The translations under genes and the position numbers were made by a program. A stretch of 23,866 nt of DNA from Synergistales bacterium. GTDB lineage: Bacteria > Synergistota > Synergistia > Synergistales > Aminobacteriaceae. Of the stretch, positions 1 to 7,294 are shown piece after piece (position 1 is the stretch's first letter; each line of letters begins with the position of its first letter). The notes beneath the pieces are model-generated. The model was not told the origin of the DNA, ran no database searches, and saw nothing but the letters and a program-made list of their open reading frames with translations. The stretch is from contig BNVH01000063.1 of assembly GCA_025997955.1 (NCBI GenBank), forward strand, positions 1-23,866. Reading direction: 5' to 3'.

Positions 1-48
1 ATTCTGCCTAATGTGATGCGCGATTTTTTTGAGGCTATCGCGGGATAA
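1..48 (+). CDS. C-terminal tail of an upstream gene (partial)
   Basis: Frame 1 is open from the window edge to a TAA at 46-48 and reads ILPNVMRDFFEAIAG. The composition is protein-like, and the following 120 bp is AT-rich with promoter-like elements, which fits the end of a gene. Fifteen residues are too few to assign a family, so this could also be chance. Confidence 0.3.
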   Translation: MLPNVMRDFFEAIAG

Positions 49-92
49 TTCTCAAAAAAGTTGGCAAAGGTCGAAAAAAGTTAGAAAATCAA

Positions 93-123
93 TTGACGAA
101 AATCGCTCTTGATAGGATATAAT
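93..123 (+). promoter_or_regulatory. Candidate promoter P1 upstream of the DHH gene
   Basis: TTGACG (93-98) and TATAAT (118-123) have good hexamers but a 19-bp spacer, longer than the optimum of 17. A 12-bp palindrome, GGACATTTGTCC (134-145), would lie within the first transcribed bases and could be an operator or a small hairpin. Confidence 0.35.
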
Positions 124-170
124 CTTGACCGATGGACATTTGTCCGTTAGAATTTTCTTGAGTATTTAAT

Positions 171-199
171 TTGCCAAATAAAGTTTGGGTTTGTATAAT
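171..199 (+). promoter_or_regulatory. Promoter P2 for the DHH phosphoesterase
   Basis: TTGCCA (171-176) is separated by exactly 17 bp from a perfect TATAAT (194-199). This is the best sigma-70-type promoter in the upstream region. Transcription would start near 206, giving a leader of about 100 nt before the ATG at 306. Confidence 0.6.
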
Positions 200-305
200 A
201 ATTTATGTTCTTTCTCTTTCGCTAATTCGTATTATGCGATACAATAGTTAATGCAGCGAGAGAGAGTAGATACGTCCAGGGTGTTATTTTGCGGAGGTGA
301 AAGGT

Positions 306-1262
306 ATGCGGCTTCTGACCCGATCTGATTTTGACGGTTTGATGTGCGCTGTATTGCTGAAGGAACTCGACCTTTTTGAGGAGAAGAAATTTGTTCACCC
401 CAAAGATATTCAGGACGGGTTGGTGGACGTTACAGCCAATGACGTTCTGGTGAATATTCCTTATTCTCCTGGGTGCGGAATGTGGTTTGACCATCACACC
501 AGCGAGGATGCCAGAGGAATGATGTACCAGTACAAGTACGCCGGGGCTTCGTGGCCAGCGCCGAGTTGCGCTCGTGTTATCTATGAGTATTACGGCGGCG
601 GAAAGGGAAAGCTGGCGCGCTTCAAGCAGATGGTTATGGAGGCCGACAAGTGCGACTCCGCTCATTTTACTCGTGAGGAGATTCTGAACCCGGAGGGCAT
701 GGTTCTGCTTTCCTTTATAATGGATCCCCGAACCGGCTTCGGCAGATACAGAGATTTCCGTATCTCCAACTATCAGCTTATGGATTGCCTCATTGAGTAC
801 CTTCGCGACATGGACATTGAGGAGATAATGAAACTTGACGACCTTGCGGAGCGCGCGCGTCTTTACAACGAACATAAAGACGCTTTTGTCCATATGATGA
901 AAGATAATTCTTGGTCTGACGGCGCGGCTGTCGTGACTGACTTGCGCGGAATAGAGGAGACGTACGTCGGCAACCGCCACGTCATATACGCGCTCTTCCC
1001 CGACCAGAACGTATCCATTCGTGTTTTTCACGGACGAGAGAAGCAGTTCTGCGTGTTTGCGGTGGGATACAGCATTCTCAACCGCACGGCCACGGTGGAC
1101 GTTGGTAAGCTGATGTTGCGTTTCGGCGGCGGCGGTCACCGCAGAGTCGGGACATGCCAGGTGGCTTACGCGGAGGCGGACAAGGTTCTGAAAGAGATAG
1201 TGGAAGAGATAAACGCCCGCAACTGGCAGATGCTGAACATCGCTGGGCTTGAAGAATTTTAG
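306..1262 (+). CDS. DHH/DHHA1-family phosphoesterase (exopolyphosphatase-like)
   Basis: This is a cytoplasmic phosphoesterase of about 318 residues in the DHH superfamily, which includes RecJ, NrnA-type nanoRNases and PPX2-type exopolyphosphatases. The N-terminal RSDFDG motif (about residues 6-11) and FDHH (about 61-64) supply the metal-binding aspartates and histidines. GGGGHRRVG near the C-terminus is the DHHA1 substrate-binding loop. The family hydrolyses phosphodiester or phosphoanhydride bonds with Mn2+, but the substrate of this subgroup is not settled, so exopolyphosphatase is only a label. I chose the ATG at 306 over the in-frame GTG at 297 because GGAGG (293-297) lies 8 nt from the ATG but abuts the GTG, and family members usually begin with M-R/K-L-L-T-R-S-D-F-D. 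It is monocistronic as far as can be seen. Confidence 0.85.
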   Translation: MRLLTRSDFDGLMCAVLLKELDLFEEKKFVHPKDIQDGLVDVTANDVLVNIPYSPGCGMWFDHHTSEDARGMMYQYKYAGASWPAPSCARVIYEYYGGGKGKLARFKQMVMEADKCDSAHFTREEILNPEGMVLLSFIMDPRTGFGRYRDFRISNYQLMDCLIEYLRDMDIEEIMKLDDLAERARLYNEHKDAFVHMMKDNSWSDGAAVVTDLRGIEETYVGNRHVIYALFPDQNVSIRVFHGREKQFCVFAVGYSILNRTATVDVGKLMLRFGGGGHRRVGTCQVAYAEADKVLKEIVEEINARNWQMLNIAGLEEF

Positions 1263-1315
1263 GGACTTGAGTTTTAGAGAACTGTATGCCGAACAACGTA
1301 AGGGGGGTGACTCGC

Positions 1316-1429
1316 GTGTTAGAGAAAATGTCTGCTTTTAACGGTAGCTTTTACTTTTATTATTATTTTACAGGCGGCGGGGAACCCGGTCTTATGAGGT
1401 TTGGCGCTTTGCTCGCCCATGTGAGCTAA
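1316..1429 (+). CDS. Tyr/Phe-rich leader peptide (37 aa), putative attenuator peptide
   Basis: A short open frame runs from GTG 1316 to TAA 1427-1429. The Shine-Dalgarno-like AGGGGGGTGA (1301-1310) lies 5 nt before the GTG; an internal ATG at 1328 is less well placed. Codons 1337-1369 encode F-N-G-S-F-Y-F-Y-Y-Y-F, eight aromatic residues in eleven codons, including the run FYFYYYF. Such runs followed by an intrinsic terminator are the hallmark of ribosome-mediated attenuation, as in E. coli pheL and pheM. The terminator is at 1452-1485 and the next gene is the sodium symporter. I infer that low charged tRNA-Phe or tRNA-Tyr raises symporter expression. The peptide itself probably has no other role. 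Confidence 0.65.
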   Translation: MLEKMSAFNGSFYFYYYFTGGGEPGLMRFGALLAHVS

Positions 1430-1464
1430 AGCCTGATTCCAAAAAAGACTAAGGGCTTCCTCGC
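1411..1464 (+). promoter_or_regulatory. Alternative RNA structures of the attenuator
   Basis: GCTCGC (1411-1416) can pair with GTGAGC (1421-1426) in a 6-bp hairpin with loop CCAT. The same GTGAG (1421-1425) can instead pair with CTCGC (1460-1464), and AAGCCT (1429-1434) with GGGCTT (1453-1458), which would consume the left arm of the terminator. The two foldings are mutually exclusive, as expected for pause-hairpin/antiterminator switching. The leader stop codon (1427-1429) lies inside segment 2, so a ribosome finishing the peptide would mask it and favour the terminator. How a ribosome stalled at the Tyr codons favours the antiterminator is less clear from spacing alone. Confidence 0.45.
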
Positions 1465-1491
1465 CGAATAAGGTGAGGAAGCCCTATTTTT
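1452..1491 (+). terminator. Intrinsic terminator between leader peptide and symporter
   Basis: AGGGCTTCCTC (1452-1462) and GAGGAAGCCCT (1475-1485) pair perfectly. Three more pairs close on a GAATAA loop, and the stem is followed by ATTTTTATAG. It lies 55 bp upstream of the symporter start and downstream of the leader peptide, the position of an attenuator terminator. It could also simply terminate the DHH-gene transcript. Confidence 0.8.
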
Positions 1492-1546
1492 ATAGATTTT
1501 TTATTTTTGCAAAATTTGAAAGATTTTGAAGGGAGAGGTTTTAGAA

Positions 1547-2974
1547 ATGTCTTTGAATATTCCGTTGGTGGTTTTGGTTGTGTACGTAGCGCTGTTGACC
1601 CTGTTGTCCTGGAAGGCCACGCAGATACAGGAGCGCGGCAAGGGCGGTAAGATGCTCAACTATCTTTTGGCGGGGCGTCAGCTTCCTACGATACTCATCG
1701 CCACGATGTTGACCGGACTCGCCGTCGGCGGCGCGTCTACTGTGGGAGTCGCCGAGCAGGCGTACACAAAAGGGCTTTCCGCCGGCTGGTACAACGGCGC
1801 TTGGGGTACGGGCGGCATAGTGGTTGGGCTCTTTTTGGCCGCGAAATTTCGCAAGATGGAGCGCAGCACCATCCCCGAAATGATGGGCTTGGCCTACGGC
1901 GGCGGCGCGCGCTTCATCGGCGTCATAGTGCAGCTTCTCATAATGATGACGATAACGTCGCTGCAGTACGTGGCGGGCGGCGCCATCTTGGCCTCAATGC
2001 TGCCCGATTACTTCACGCTGACCACCGGTATGCTCGCGTCGGCGGTCGTCTTTATCGGAATAACGGTTGTGGGCGGTTACTGGGCGAGCGGCATAACGAA
2101 CGTGGTAAACGTCGTCATCATCTACGTCGGCATTCTCGCGGCGCTCTATTCGGGCTTCAATAACCTCGGCGGTTATGACAGTGTCATGGCGAGTCTGCCC
2201 GAAGGTCCGTGGCTCGACCCAATAGGTGGAATAGGTTTAGCGATAGTCATGGGCTGGATGGCCGTCATGATCACCCAGTGCTGCACCACTCAGGCCGTGA
2301 CGCAAATAGCGCTTGCCGCAAAGGACGAAAACGCGGCGCGCAACGGTTTCATCCTGGGCGGCATATTGACGCTGCCGGCCGGGTTTTTGTGCGCGTTCTT
2401 CGGTATCATGGCTGCTTCCAAGTTCCCCGGACTCCCCAATGCTGCCCTCGCTCTGCCCACTATAGCCAAAGAGGTCATAAGCCCCGCCGTAGGCGGAATC
2501 TTCTTGGCGGCGCTTTGGGCCGCCGATGTCTCGACCGCGGTGGCTCTTTTGATGGGCTGCTCCACATTGCTGATAAAGGACGTCATTTTGCCTAACTTCA
2601 ACAGAGACGGCAAGGAATTATCTCCCAACACCGAGCTTTTCATATCAAGGGTAGGAGTCCTTTTGGTCAGCGTATGCTCGCTCTACTTGGCCATGACCGC
2701 CGTGGGCATATTGCAGACTATAACATCGGCCCTCGCCATGACGACATCGTTCACGCTTCTCATAGTGGTTAATTTATACGCGCCGCGCCTTTGCAAAAAA
2801 TCATCGGGCTTTTGCGTAATCCTGACGTCCCTCGTCATCTGGGCGCTTTGGACATGGGCGCCGTCCACCCGTATCGGGCCTCACGTCATCTACGCTGAGT
2901 GGATTATATGCGCACTTGTGTTCGCCATAACCTCAGCGCTCGACCCCAGACCCGCGGGACGCCTCTTAGCGTAA
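1547..2974 (+). CDS. Sodium:solute symporter (SSS family, PutP-like)
   Basis: This 475-residue inner-membrane protein is made almost entirely of hydrophobic helices, as in the 12-13-segment SSS/PutP family. Family-like stretches include LLAGRQLP (about residues 43-50), GGASTVGVAEQAYTKGLSAG after helix 2, and STIPEMMGLAYG in the loop before helix 3. Family members couple Na+ entry to uptake of amino acids, sugars, pantothenate or other solutes. Substrate cannot be read from sequence, but the Tyr/Phe leader peptide upstream suggests an aromatic amino acid or related compound. ATG 1547 follows GGGAGAGG (1531-1538) by 8 nt and is preferred over the in-frame TTG at 1526. The last 85 bp overlap the end of the convergent Fe-S gene. 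Confidence 0.85.
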   Translation: MSLNIPLVVLVVYVALLTLLSWKATQIQERGKGGKMLNYLLAGRQLPTILIATMLTGLAVGGASTVGVAEQAYTKGLSAGWYNGAWGTGGIVVGLFLAAKFRKMERSTIPEMMGLAYGGGARFIGVIVQLLIMMTITSLQYVAGGAILASMLPDYFTLTTGMLASAVVFIGITVVGGYWASGITNVVNVVIIYVGILAALYSGFNNLGGYDSVMASLPEGPWLDPIGGIGLAIVMGWMAVMITQCCTTQAVTQIALAAKDENAARNGFILGGILTLPAGFLCAFFGIMAASKFPGLPNAALALPTIAKEVISPAVGGIFLAALWAADVSTAVALLMGCSTLLIKDVILPNFNRDGKELSPNTELFISRVGVLLVSVCSLYLAMTAVGILQTITSALAMTTSFTLLIVVNLYAPRLCKKSSGFCVILTSLVIWALWTWAPSTRIGPHVIYAEWIICALVFAITSALDPRPAGRLLA

Positions 2975-3741
2975 CGTTTGCAGTCGCCGCAGCGGATACA
3001 TTCTAAGCTATTGACCTCCCGCCGCGGATTCAACCCCATTTTACATAAAGCGCCGCGCGTTTCATCCGGGTCGATGCGCAAAAGCGATATTTTATTGAAG
3101 AGCGAGTAAAACGCCCCAAGAGGGCATAGAACTCTGCAAAAAAGGCGATACACGGCTATACATCCCACGACAACGGCGGCGGACAGGAGCGCTTTCCACA
3201 AAAAGAGCCCCGCCGCCGCTTTTCTAAGGCCCTCGCTTCCGGCGAGAAGCGGCAAACCGGCCTCGATAGTCCCCGCCGGGCACAAGAATTTACAAAAGGC
3301 CGGATAACCGACGCCAAACTCGCCCTTGGCGAAAACCGGCAAGGCCACGACGAACACAGCCAATATGACATATTTTATATACAAAAAGAACTTCGGGATT
3401 TTTATTATCCTTTTGTTTTTAAAGAGTGGAATTTTGTGCAAAAGCTCCTGTATGAGCCCAAAAGGGCATAAAAATCCGCATATAAACCGTCCGAATATCG
3501 CGCCGAAGCCCAAAAGCAGACCAGTCACGTAAAAGCTGAAACTGTACTCCCAGCCCGCAAGGATGGCCTGCAGCGAGCCAAGCGGACAGGAGAACAAAGC
3601 CCCGGGGCAGGAGTAGCAGTTCAGCCCCGGGACGCATACGCCCTTAAGCGGCCCCTTATAGATGCGTCCGCTCATAAAGCCTTTGAGATACGCGTTGTTC
3701 AAAAGCAGGACGAGGCTCTGTACGAGTGGTCGTATTTTCAA
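2890..3741 (-). CDS. Polytopic membrane 4Fe-4S protein (NapH/YccM-like), eroded C-terminal clusters
   Basis: This 283-residue membrane protein has the family pattern CVPGLNCYSCPGA (about residues 36-48), then three CxxxCP motifs: CGFLCP (88-93), CKFLCP (150-155) and CRVLCP (202-207). Such proteins pass electrons across or along the membrane to partner redox proteins. The C-terminal double ferredoxin region is defective. The first cluster motif is reduced to one Cys (ALCKMG), and the second reads CIRCGDC at 248-254 with Ala where the fourth Cys should be. The coding tail then runs antisense into the symporter. The start is TTG 3741, with AGGG 7 nt upstream, 4 nt after the stop of the small CXXC gene, so translation is probably coupled. 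It is the last gene of the tlpA operon. Confidence 0.75.
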   Translation of the reverse strand: MKIRPLVQSLVLLLNNAYLKGFMSGRIYKGPLKGVCVPGLNCYSCPGALFSCPLGSLQAILAGWEYSFSFYVTGLLLGFGAIFGRFICGFLCPFGLIQELLHKIPLFKNKRIIKIPKFFLYIKYVILAVFVVALPVFAKGEFGVGYPAFCKFLCPAGTIEAGLPLLAGSEGLRKAAAGLFLWKALLSAAVVVGCIAVYRLFCRVLCPLGAFYSLFNKISLLRIDPDETRGALCKMGLNPRREVNSLECIRCGDCKRYAKRRPAGLGSSAEVMANTSAHIIHSA

Positions 3742-3745
3742 GCGT

Positions 3746-3895
3746 TTACCCTATCCCGATACATTCAAGGCAGATATTGACGGCCTTTTCCATGACGGAC
3801 GCAACCTCGCCCCTCGCTACTCCGATAGCTATAAAAAGACCCGCGACGGCAAGAATCGCGAAGGGTAAATACCTCAAATATTTCCCATGCGTCAT
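3746..3895 (-). CDS. Small CXXC membrane protein (CD1871A-like), 49 aa
   Basis: This gene reads ATG to TAA for 49 residues. An N-terminal amphipathic start (MTHGKYLRYLP) leads into one transmembrane helix (about residues 11-27), then RGEV and a C-terminal NICLECIGIG. That ending, with its CxxC, matches the small CD1871A-type CXXC protein family, which travels with a TlpA-like thioredoxin and a NapH-like Fe-S protein. The ATG overlaps the tlpA-like stop codon (ATGA at 3895-3892), and the TAA is 4 nt before the TTG of the Fe-S gene. The three genes therefore form one tightly coupled operon. Its function is not established. I infer that the CxxC exchanges electrons or disulfides between the two neighbours. 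Confidence 0.75.
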   Translation of the reverse strand: MTHGKYLRYLPFAILAVAGLFIAIGVARGEVASVMEKAVNICLECIGIG

Positions 3896-4395
3896 TTTCT
3901 AGACAGTAGGCTCTCTACCTCAGCGCGATATTCTCGCCCCGGGCGGGAACCCACAAGGGGCTTTCCTACAATTTCTCCTTTTGAGTTTACAAAAATAGTC
4001 GTAGGGATAGCCTCGATGTTTTTTTCGAGATATGGTTTTATGTCCTTGGTAAGGAGTATCTGCGTAAAGTCGGCATTGGATTTTTTGAGGATGTTCAGAG
4101 CCTTGGATATGACCTTAGTGTCGCTGGGCGCGGCGTCTATCAAAAACCCAACAAGACGCGAGCCTTTCGGCATGGACCGTCCGAGTTCTCCTAAGTCCGG
4201 CATCTCGTATACGCAGGGTGGGCACCATGTCGCCCAGATGTTGACCATAGTTATCTTAGCGCCGGCGAAGACGCCATTGTCTATATCCTCACCCGAAATA
4301 GTCTTTGACGAAAACGCCGGAAACGGTTCGGCCGCGTAAGCCCCCGACAACATAGCGGTGACCAACAATAAAGCTAATAGTATTGATTTTTTCAT
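3892..4395 (-). CDS. TlpA-like thioredoxin-fold protein, exported
   Basis: This protein has 167 residues. The signal peptide MKKSILLALLLVTAMLSGAYA ends in an AYA|AE cleavage site at about residue 21, so the protein acts in the periplasm. The mature part is a TlpA/ResA-like thioredoxin with WATWCPPC (active cysteines C58 and C61) and a cis-proline loop (IEAIPTTIFV). It has the added strand and helix typical of TlpA. Such proteins reduce or shuffle disulfides, for example in cytochrome maturation. ATG 4395 is preceded by AAGGAGGAG. The gene leads a three-gene operon with the CXXC protein and the Fe-S protein, which may supply electrons to it. Confidence 0.88.
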   Translation of the reverse strand: MKKSILLALLLVTAMLSGAYAAEPFPAFSSKTISGEDIDNGVFAGAKITMVNIWATWCPPCVYEMPDLGELGRSMPKGSRLVGFLIDAAPSDTKVISKALNILKKSNADFTQILLTKDIKPYLEKNIEAIPTTIFVNSKGEIVGKPLVGSRPGREYRAEVESLLSRK

Positions 4396-4436
4396 GCGAA
4401 TTTCTCCTCCTTGTTGTGATCTGAAATTTTGTTATT

Positions 4437-4442
4437 ATTATA
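4437..4442 (-). promoter_or_regulatory. Candidate -10 box of the tlpA operon
   Basis: On the minus strand TATAAT lies about 42 nt before the ATG at 4395 and is followed by an A/T-rich initial region. No convincing -35 hexamer sits 16-18 bp upstream, so the promoter may need an activator or be weak. The remaining spacer up to 4553 holds no gene. Its only visible structure is a 6-bp inverted repeat, TCACTT/AAGTGA (4509-4530), which might be a weak terminator for the methyltransferase operon. Confidence 0.4.
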
Positions 4443-4553
4443 CAAGAGAGTATCTTTTTGAATCTCTTCATTTTTACTTATTCTTATTCGAAACTGAAAA
4501 TTTTGATGTCACTTGAACGAACGGAAGTGAGCGCATTGCCAGTAGCGGAACGA

Positions 4554-5297
4554 TCAGCAACTACTCTTTAATTTACCTATAAAGACAATATATGGTGAAA
4601 AAAAACGATTCGGTATATTGTCAAGTCTCAATGCTCTTATAATTTTCGATATAAATAAAAACAAGCTTTTTATTGCCGGAATTTTTGATAATTCCGCGCT
4701 ATCTTTGTTGAAATCAAACAATGTCGACTTATAGTAATCGCAATACAAAATATCAAACTCTCCGGCCAGCTCGCTAATAACATTAGGAGACATGGCGTTA
4801 AGATTGTGTATTTTTAGAAGTTCTTTGTCAAAAAGCGAATATATAATCTTATTAAAATACCGTAAATTAGGCATCTCAATTATTAAATATCCACCTTCAT
4901 TTAATAACCGTCTGTGTCTTGCAAAAATATCGCCAGTATCTGTAAAGTGTTCAATAAACCCAAATGAGGCAACAATGTCATAACCTCCCCCCCCCCCCGG
5001 ATTAAATTCTAAAAAATCATCGCTGAACAACTCATAATCATTCACATCAAGCCTCGATAAACATTTTTGAATCATTTCAGAATCTGTGTAATCAATGCCA
5101 CTTACCATGCAACCATATACTTTGTTAAAAAAAGCCATTATTGTTCCCGGAGCACATCCGATCTCGAAATAAGTCTTGTTTTCTAAAACAGGCAAATATT
5201 TCGCCAATAAAGGCGCAAATATGAAAGACATTATTTCATTTCTTTCTTCTTCACGCCATACGTTGTTCCAATATTTTTTATCGCTCAGATTCCTCAT
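4554..5297 (-). CDS. Class I SAM-dependent methyltransferase with a 12-G tract
   Basis: This 247-residue Rossmann-fold methyltransferase has motif I as YFEIGCAPGT (about residues 43-52), an acidic GIDYTD after strand 2 and DIVASFGFIEHF around strand 4, as in Methyltransf_23-type enzymes. Members in polysaccharide clusters methylate sugars or lipid-linked intermediates, so a sugar O-methyltransferase is the likely role. ATG 5297 follows CGGAGG by 10 nt and lies 16 nt after the stop of the upstream membrane-protein gene. A longer open frame back to 5354 overlaps that gene and is unlikely to be used. Residues 100-105 (PGGGGG) are encoded by a run of 12 G (4987-4998 on the + strand as C), so slippage by one base would truncate the protein in mid-domain. 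Confidence 0.82.
   Translation of the reverse strand: MRNLSDKKYWNNVWREEERNEIMSFIFAPLLAKYLPVLENKTYFEIGCAPGTIMAFFNKVYGCMVSGIDYTDSEMIQKCLSRLDVNDYELFSDDFLEFNPGGGGGYDIVASFGFIEHFTDTGDIFARHRRLLNEGGYLIIEMPNLRYFNKIIYSLFDKELLKIHNLNAMSPNVISELAGEFDILYCDYYKSTLFDFNKDSAELSKIPAIKSLFLFISKIIRALRLDNIPNRFFSPYIVFIGKLKSSC
4987..4998 (-). repeat. Homopolymeric G12 tract (contingency-locus type)
   Basis: Twelve consecutive C on the + strand are 12 G on the coding strand, inside the methyltransferase. With 12 G the frame is open. Runs of this length are typical of slipped-strand phase variation in surface-polysaccharide genes of host-associated bacteria. The encoded Gly run falls in a loop between strand 3 and strand 4 of the fold, where extra glycines would be tolerated. 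Confidence 0.85.
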
Positions 5298-5313
5298 GTA
5301 AATCAATCCTCCG

Positions 5314-7293
5314 TTAACCATGCTTTTTGCACGAGAGCAAATAAGGCGCAACAAAAGTAGAAATCACAAAGATAAACCATACAACCCTAAAATCAGGCCA
5401 TCCCATAGCAATTAGCAACGCCAAAATACTTCCGAACATAGGAATAAACGCTGCCATATATTTCCGCATTTTGTGAGCGCATAGATAAACGCAGAACAAC
5501 ATGGAAAATATAATATGAGCTCCGGCTCTATATAAAAGAATATCCGTTAGAGGAATAGCAATGGTCACCGAATTGGCAATCTTTGCTATTGTGGTGAGTA
5601 TATTTTCATGTCGCGGAAATTTTAGTTGAAAGTCGTATTCCTCTATAATATCGTGGCTAATAGAAAGCCTTTGGACATACATTCCTTTGGGTTGGGCGAT
5701 ATCCCACATTAAATCGGCATTATTCAAACGATTTTGAATAAGCAAAAACGGCTCACGAACCAATGTTTTCAGGTAATGTTCTATCAGCGTGTTTGTATGT
5801 TTCGCTCTGACAGAATCAAACGAACTCGGCCATTTCCAAAGATCAATTTTATAGATGGCATATGTAGATTTCCAATATTCTATGGGCGCGAAGCTCTCTA
5901 AATAAGCCTCTGTTTCCGGGGCAAGATTTCCTCCAAAGTAAACAACACTTTGAATTCCATCTATCGCTAGGTGTTGCGCGGCGGAGATAGCTGGCTCTTC
6001 CTCCGAAGAACGAGTTGTTAAAGTATAATACAATGGTCCTTGAATAAGAGCGATTAAAACACATCCGGCCAATGTGGCGATTATGAGCTTTGGCTTGATT
6101 GGCTTGCATAGGGCAAAAATTGCAAGAAATACAATAACAAAAATAGTCGGCATAAAACCCTCATTTCGAGTAGTAAATGCCAAGGGAAGAGCCAATGCCA
6201 ATTTGAATAATGTCCAATGCGCTATATGCTTTGCGCTTACAATTTCAAGGATTACTGTCGTGAGAAACAGCAATGAGGCGGTATACGGAGTGTTTGACAG
6301 TAATGACACCACAATTATTCCATTTTGAGGCAATAGCGCCCATATAAAAGCGAAGATATACAAAAATTTTCGCGGAACCCCATGCTTAAAAAGAGTAGAT
6401 AGAAAAGAAGACATCAATAATGACACTATACCTATCTGGACGAGCACAACAAATATTGGATGGGGAATTATGTTGGTCAATAGACGTACAAATATTATAA
6501 TAATAGACGGAAAAGCTAAGTAACCTATCTTTTCGCCGCTTGTCGCTTCGTCCCACATGTGAACAGAGTCAGGAATTATGCATGCGGGATTAAGCGCAAT
6601 AAGATAAATTATCCAAATTCCCATAAAAATGCCAAATAAAATCAGTCTTGTCTTGCGAATATCTATTGGCGTTGGCGCGTCACAACGCAAAGAATCGAAC
6701 TTGGTTGCTGCCACTTCGTATAAATAGAGAATTGATAGAAATATTGGGAACAACCACATTGCGCCTAATAGATACAATGCTAAAGTGCCGAACTGAAAGC
6801 CTTCACGAAAGAACAATCTATCTCCAAAACAGGCAAAAGAAGAGTATAGCGAAATGAGAGAAAGCCAAAACAGATATTTTTTTTGCAAATATTTGGAAAG
6901 CGCGGCGGATTTTTTCATAAAGGGAATAGCAAACGCCACGGATAACGATATCGCAAAAATAAAAGACTCGTTTAGGAAAGACATCCCTCCTGTTTTGACA
7001 AGCAGTCTTGAGGCTATTTCTCCATACTGAGCATAATAAGTTTCAAGTTTCCCATACCCTATAAATATAGTGCAGTAAAGCCCCAAATGCGCTATCACTG
7101 GCGTCCAATCGTGCAAAAGTAGCTTTCGGAAAAAACCATAAAAAAACCAACCCATCGCGCATAGCGCCGCAAAAACCCCGCAGGAAATAATAAATTCATA
7201 TGGCGCTAAAATACTAAAAGCAGCCGTGACAATCGATAGTACCTGTGAAAAATAATAACTCAAAATCAACGCCAACTCAATAACGTACAACAA
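5314..7293 (-). CDS. Large polytopic membrane protein, probable glycosyltransferase-like (DUF6020-like)
   Basis: This 659-residue protein has more than ten hydrophobic segments spread over both halves and a more hydrophilic stretch at about residues 435-560. The sequence NPACIIPDSVHMW followed by hydrophobic loops, and TTRNEGFMP further on, resemble DUF6020 and other GT-C-like multispanning proteins of polysaccharide loci, which use lipid-phosphate-linked sugars on the outer face of the inner membrane. I cannot name its substrate. Start is TTG 7293, 9 nt after AGGAGGT, which lies inside the end of the DUF2304 gene; stop and start are one base apart. The pairing with a GT2 and DUF2304 supports a role in adding a lipid-carried sugar to a surface glycan. 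The gene is AT-rich compared with nrdJ. Confidence 0.6.
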   Translation of the reverse strand: MLYVIELALILSYYFSQVLSIVTAAFSILAPYEFIISCGVFAALCAMGWFFYGFFRKLLLHDWTPVIAHLGLYCTIFIGYGKLETYYAQYGEIASRLLVKTGGMSFLNESFIFAISLSVAFAIPFMKKSAALSKYLQKKYLFWLSLISLYSSFACFGDRLFFREGFQFGTLALYLLGAMWLFPIFLSILYLYEVAATKFDSLRCDAPTPIDIRKTRLILFGIFMGIWIIYLIALNPACIIPDSVHMWDEATSGEKIGYLAFPSIIIIFVRLLTNIIPHPIFVVLVQIGIVSLLMSSFLSTLFKHGVPRKFLYIFAFIWALLPQNGIIVVSLLSNTPYTASLLFLTTVILEIVSAKHIAHWTLFKLALALPLAFTTRNEGFMPTIFVIVFLAIFALCKPIKPKLIIATLAGCVLIALIQGPLYYTLTTRSSEEEPAISAAQHLAIDGIQSVVYFGGNLAPETEAYLESFAPIEYWKSTYAIYKIDLWKWPSSFDSVRAKHTNTLIEHYLKTLVREPFLLIQNRLNNADLMWDIAQPKGMYVQRLSISHDIIEEYDFQLKFPRHENILTTIAKIANSVTIAIPLTDILLYRAGAHIIFSMLFCVYLCAHKMRKYMAAFIPMFGSILALLIAMGWPDFRVVWFIFVISTFVAPYLLSCKKHG

Positions 7294-7294
7294 A

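Noticed and set aside
222..1139. Long minus-strand open frame opposite the DHH gene
   Set aside because: It is antisense to a gene with clear DHH motifs, has no recognisable domain and no ribosome site. It is a shadow of codon bias.
1526..1546. TTG 1526 as the symporter start
   Set aside because: Its extension would consume the ribosome site GGGAGAGG that is correctly spaced for ATG 1547.
4501..4553. Decayed gene or small RNA between tlpA and the methyltransferase
   Set aside because: Only a weak 6-bp inverted repeat is present. No open frame, promoter or convincing terminator could be supported.
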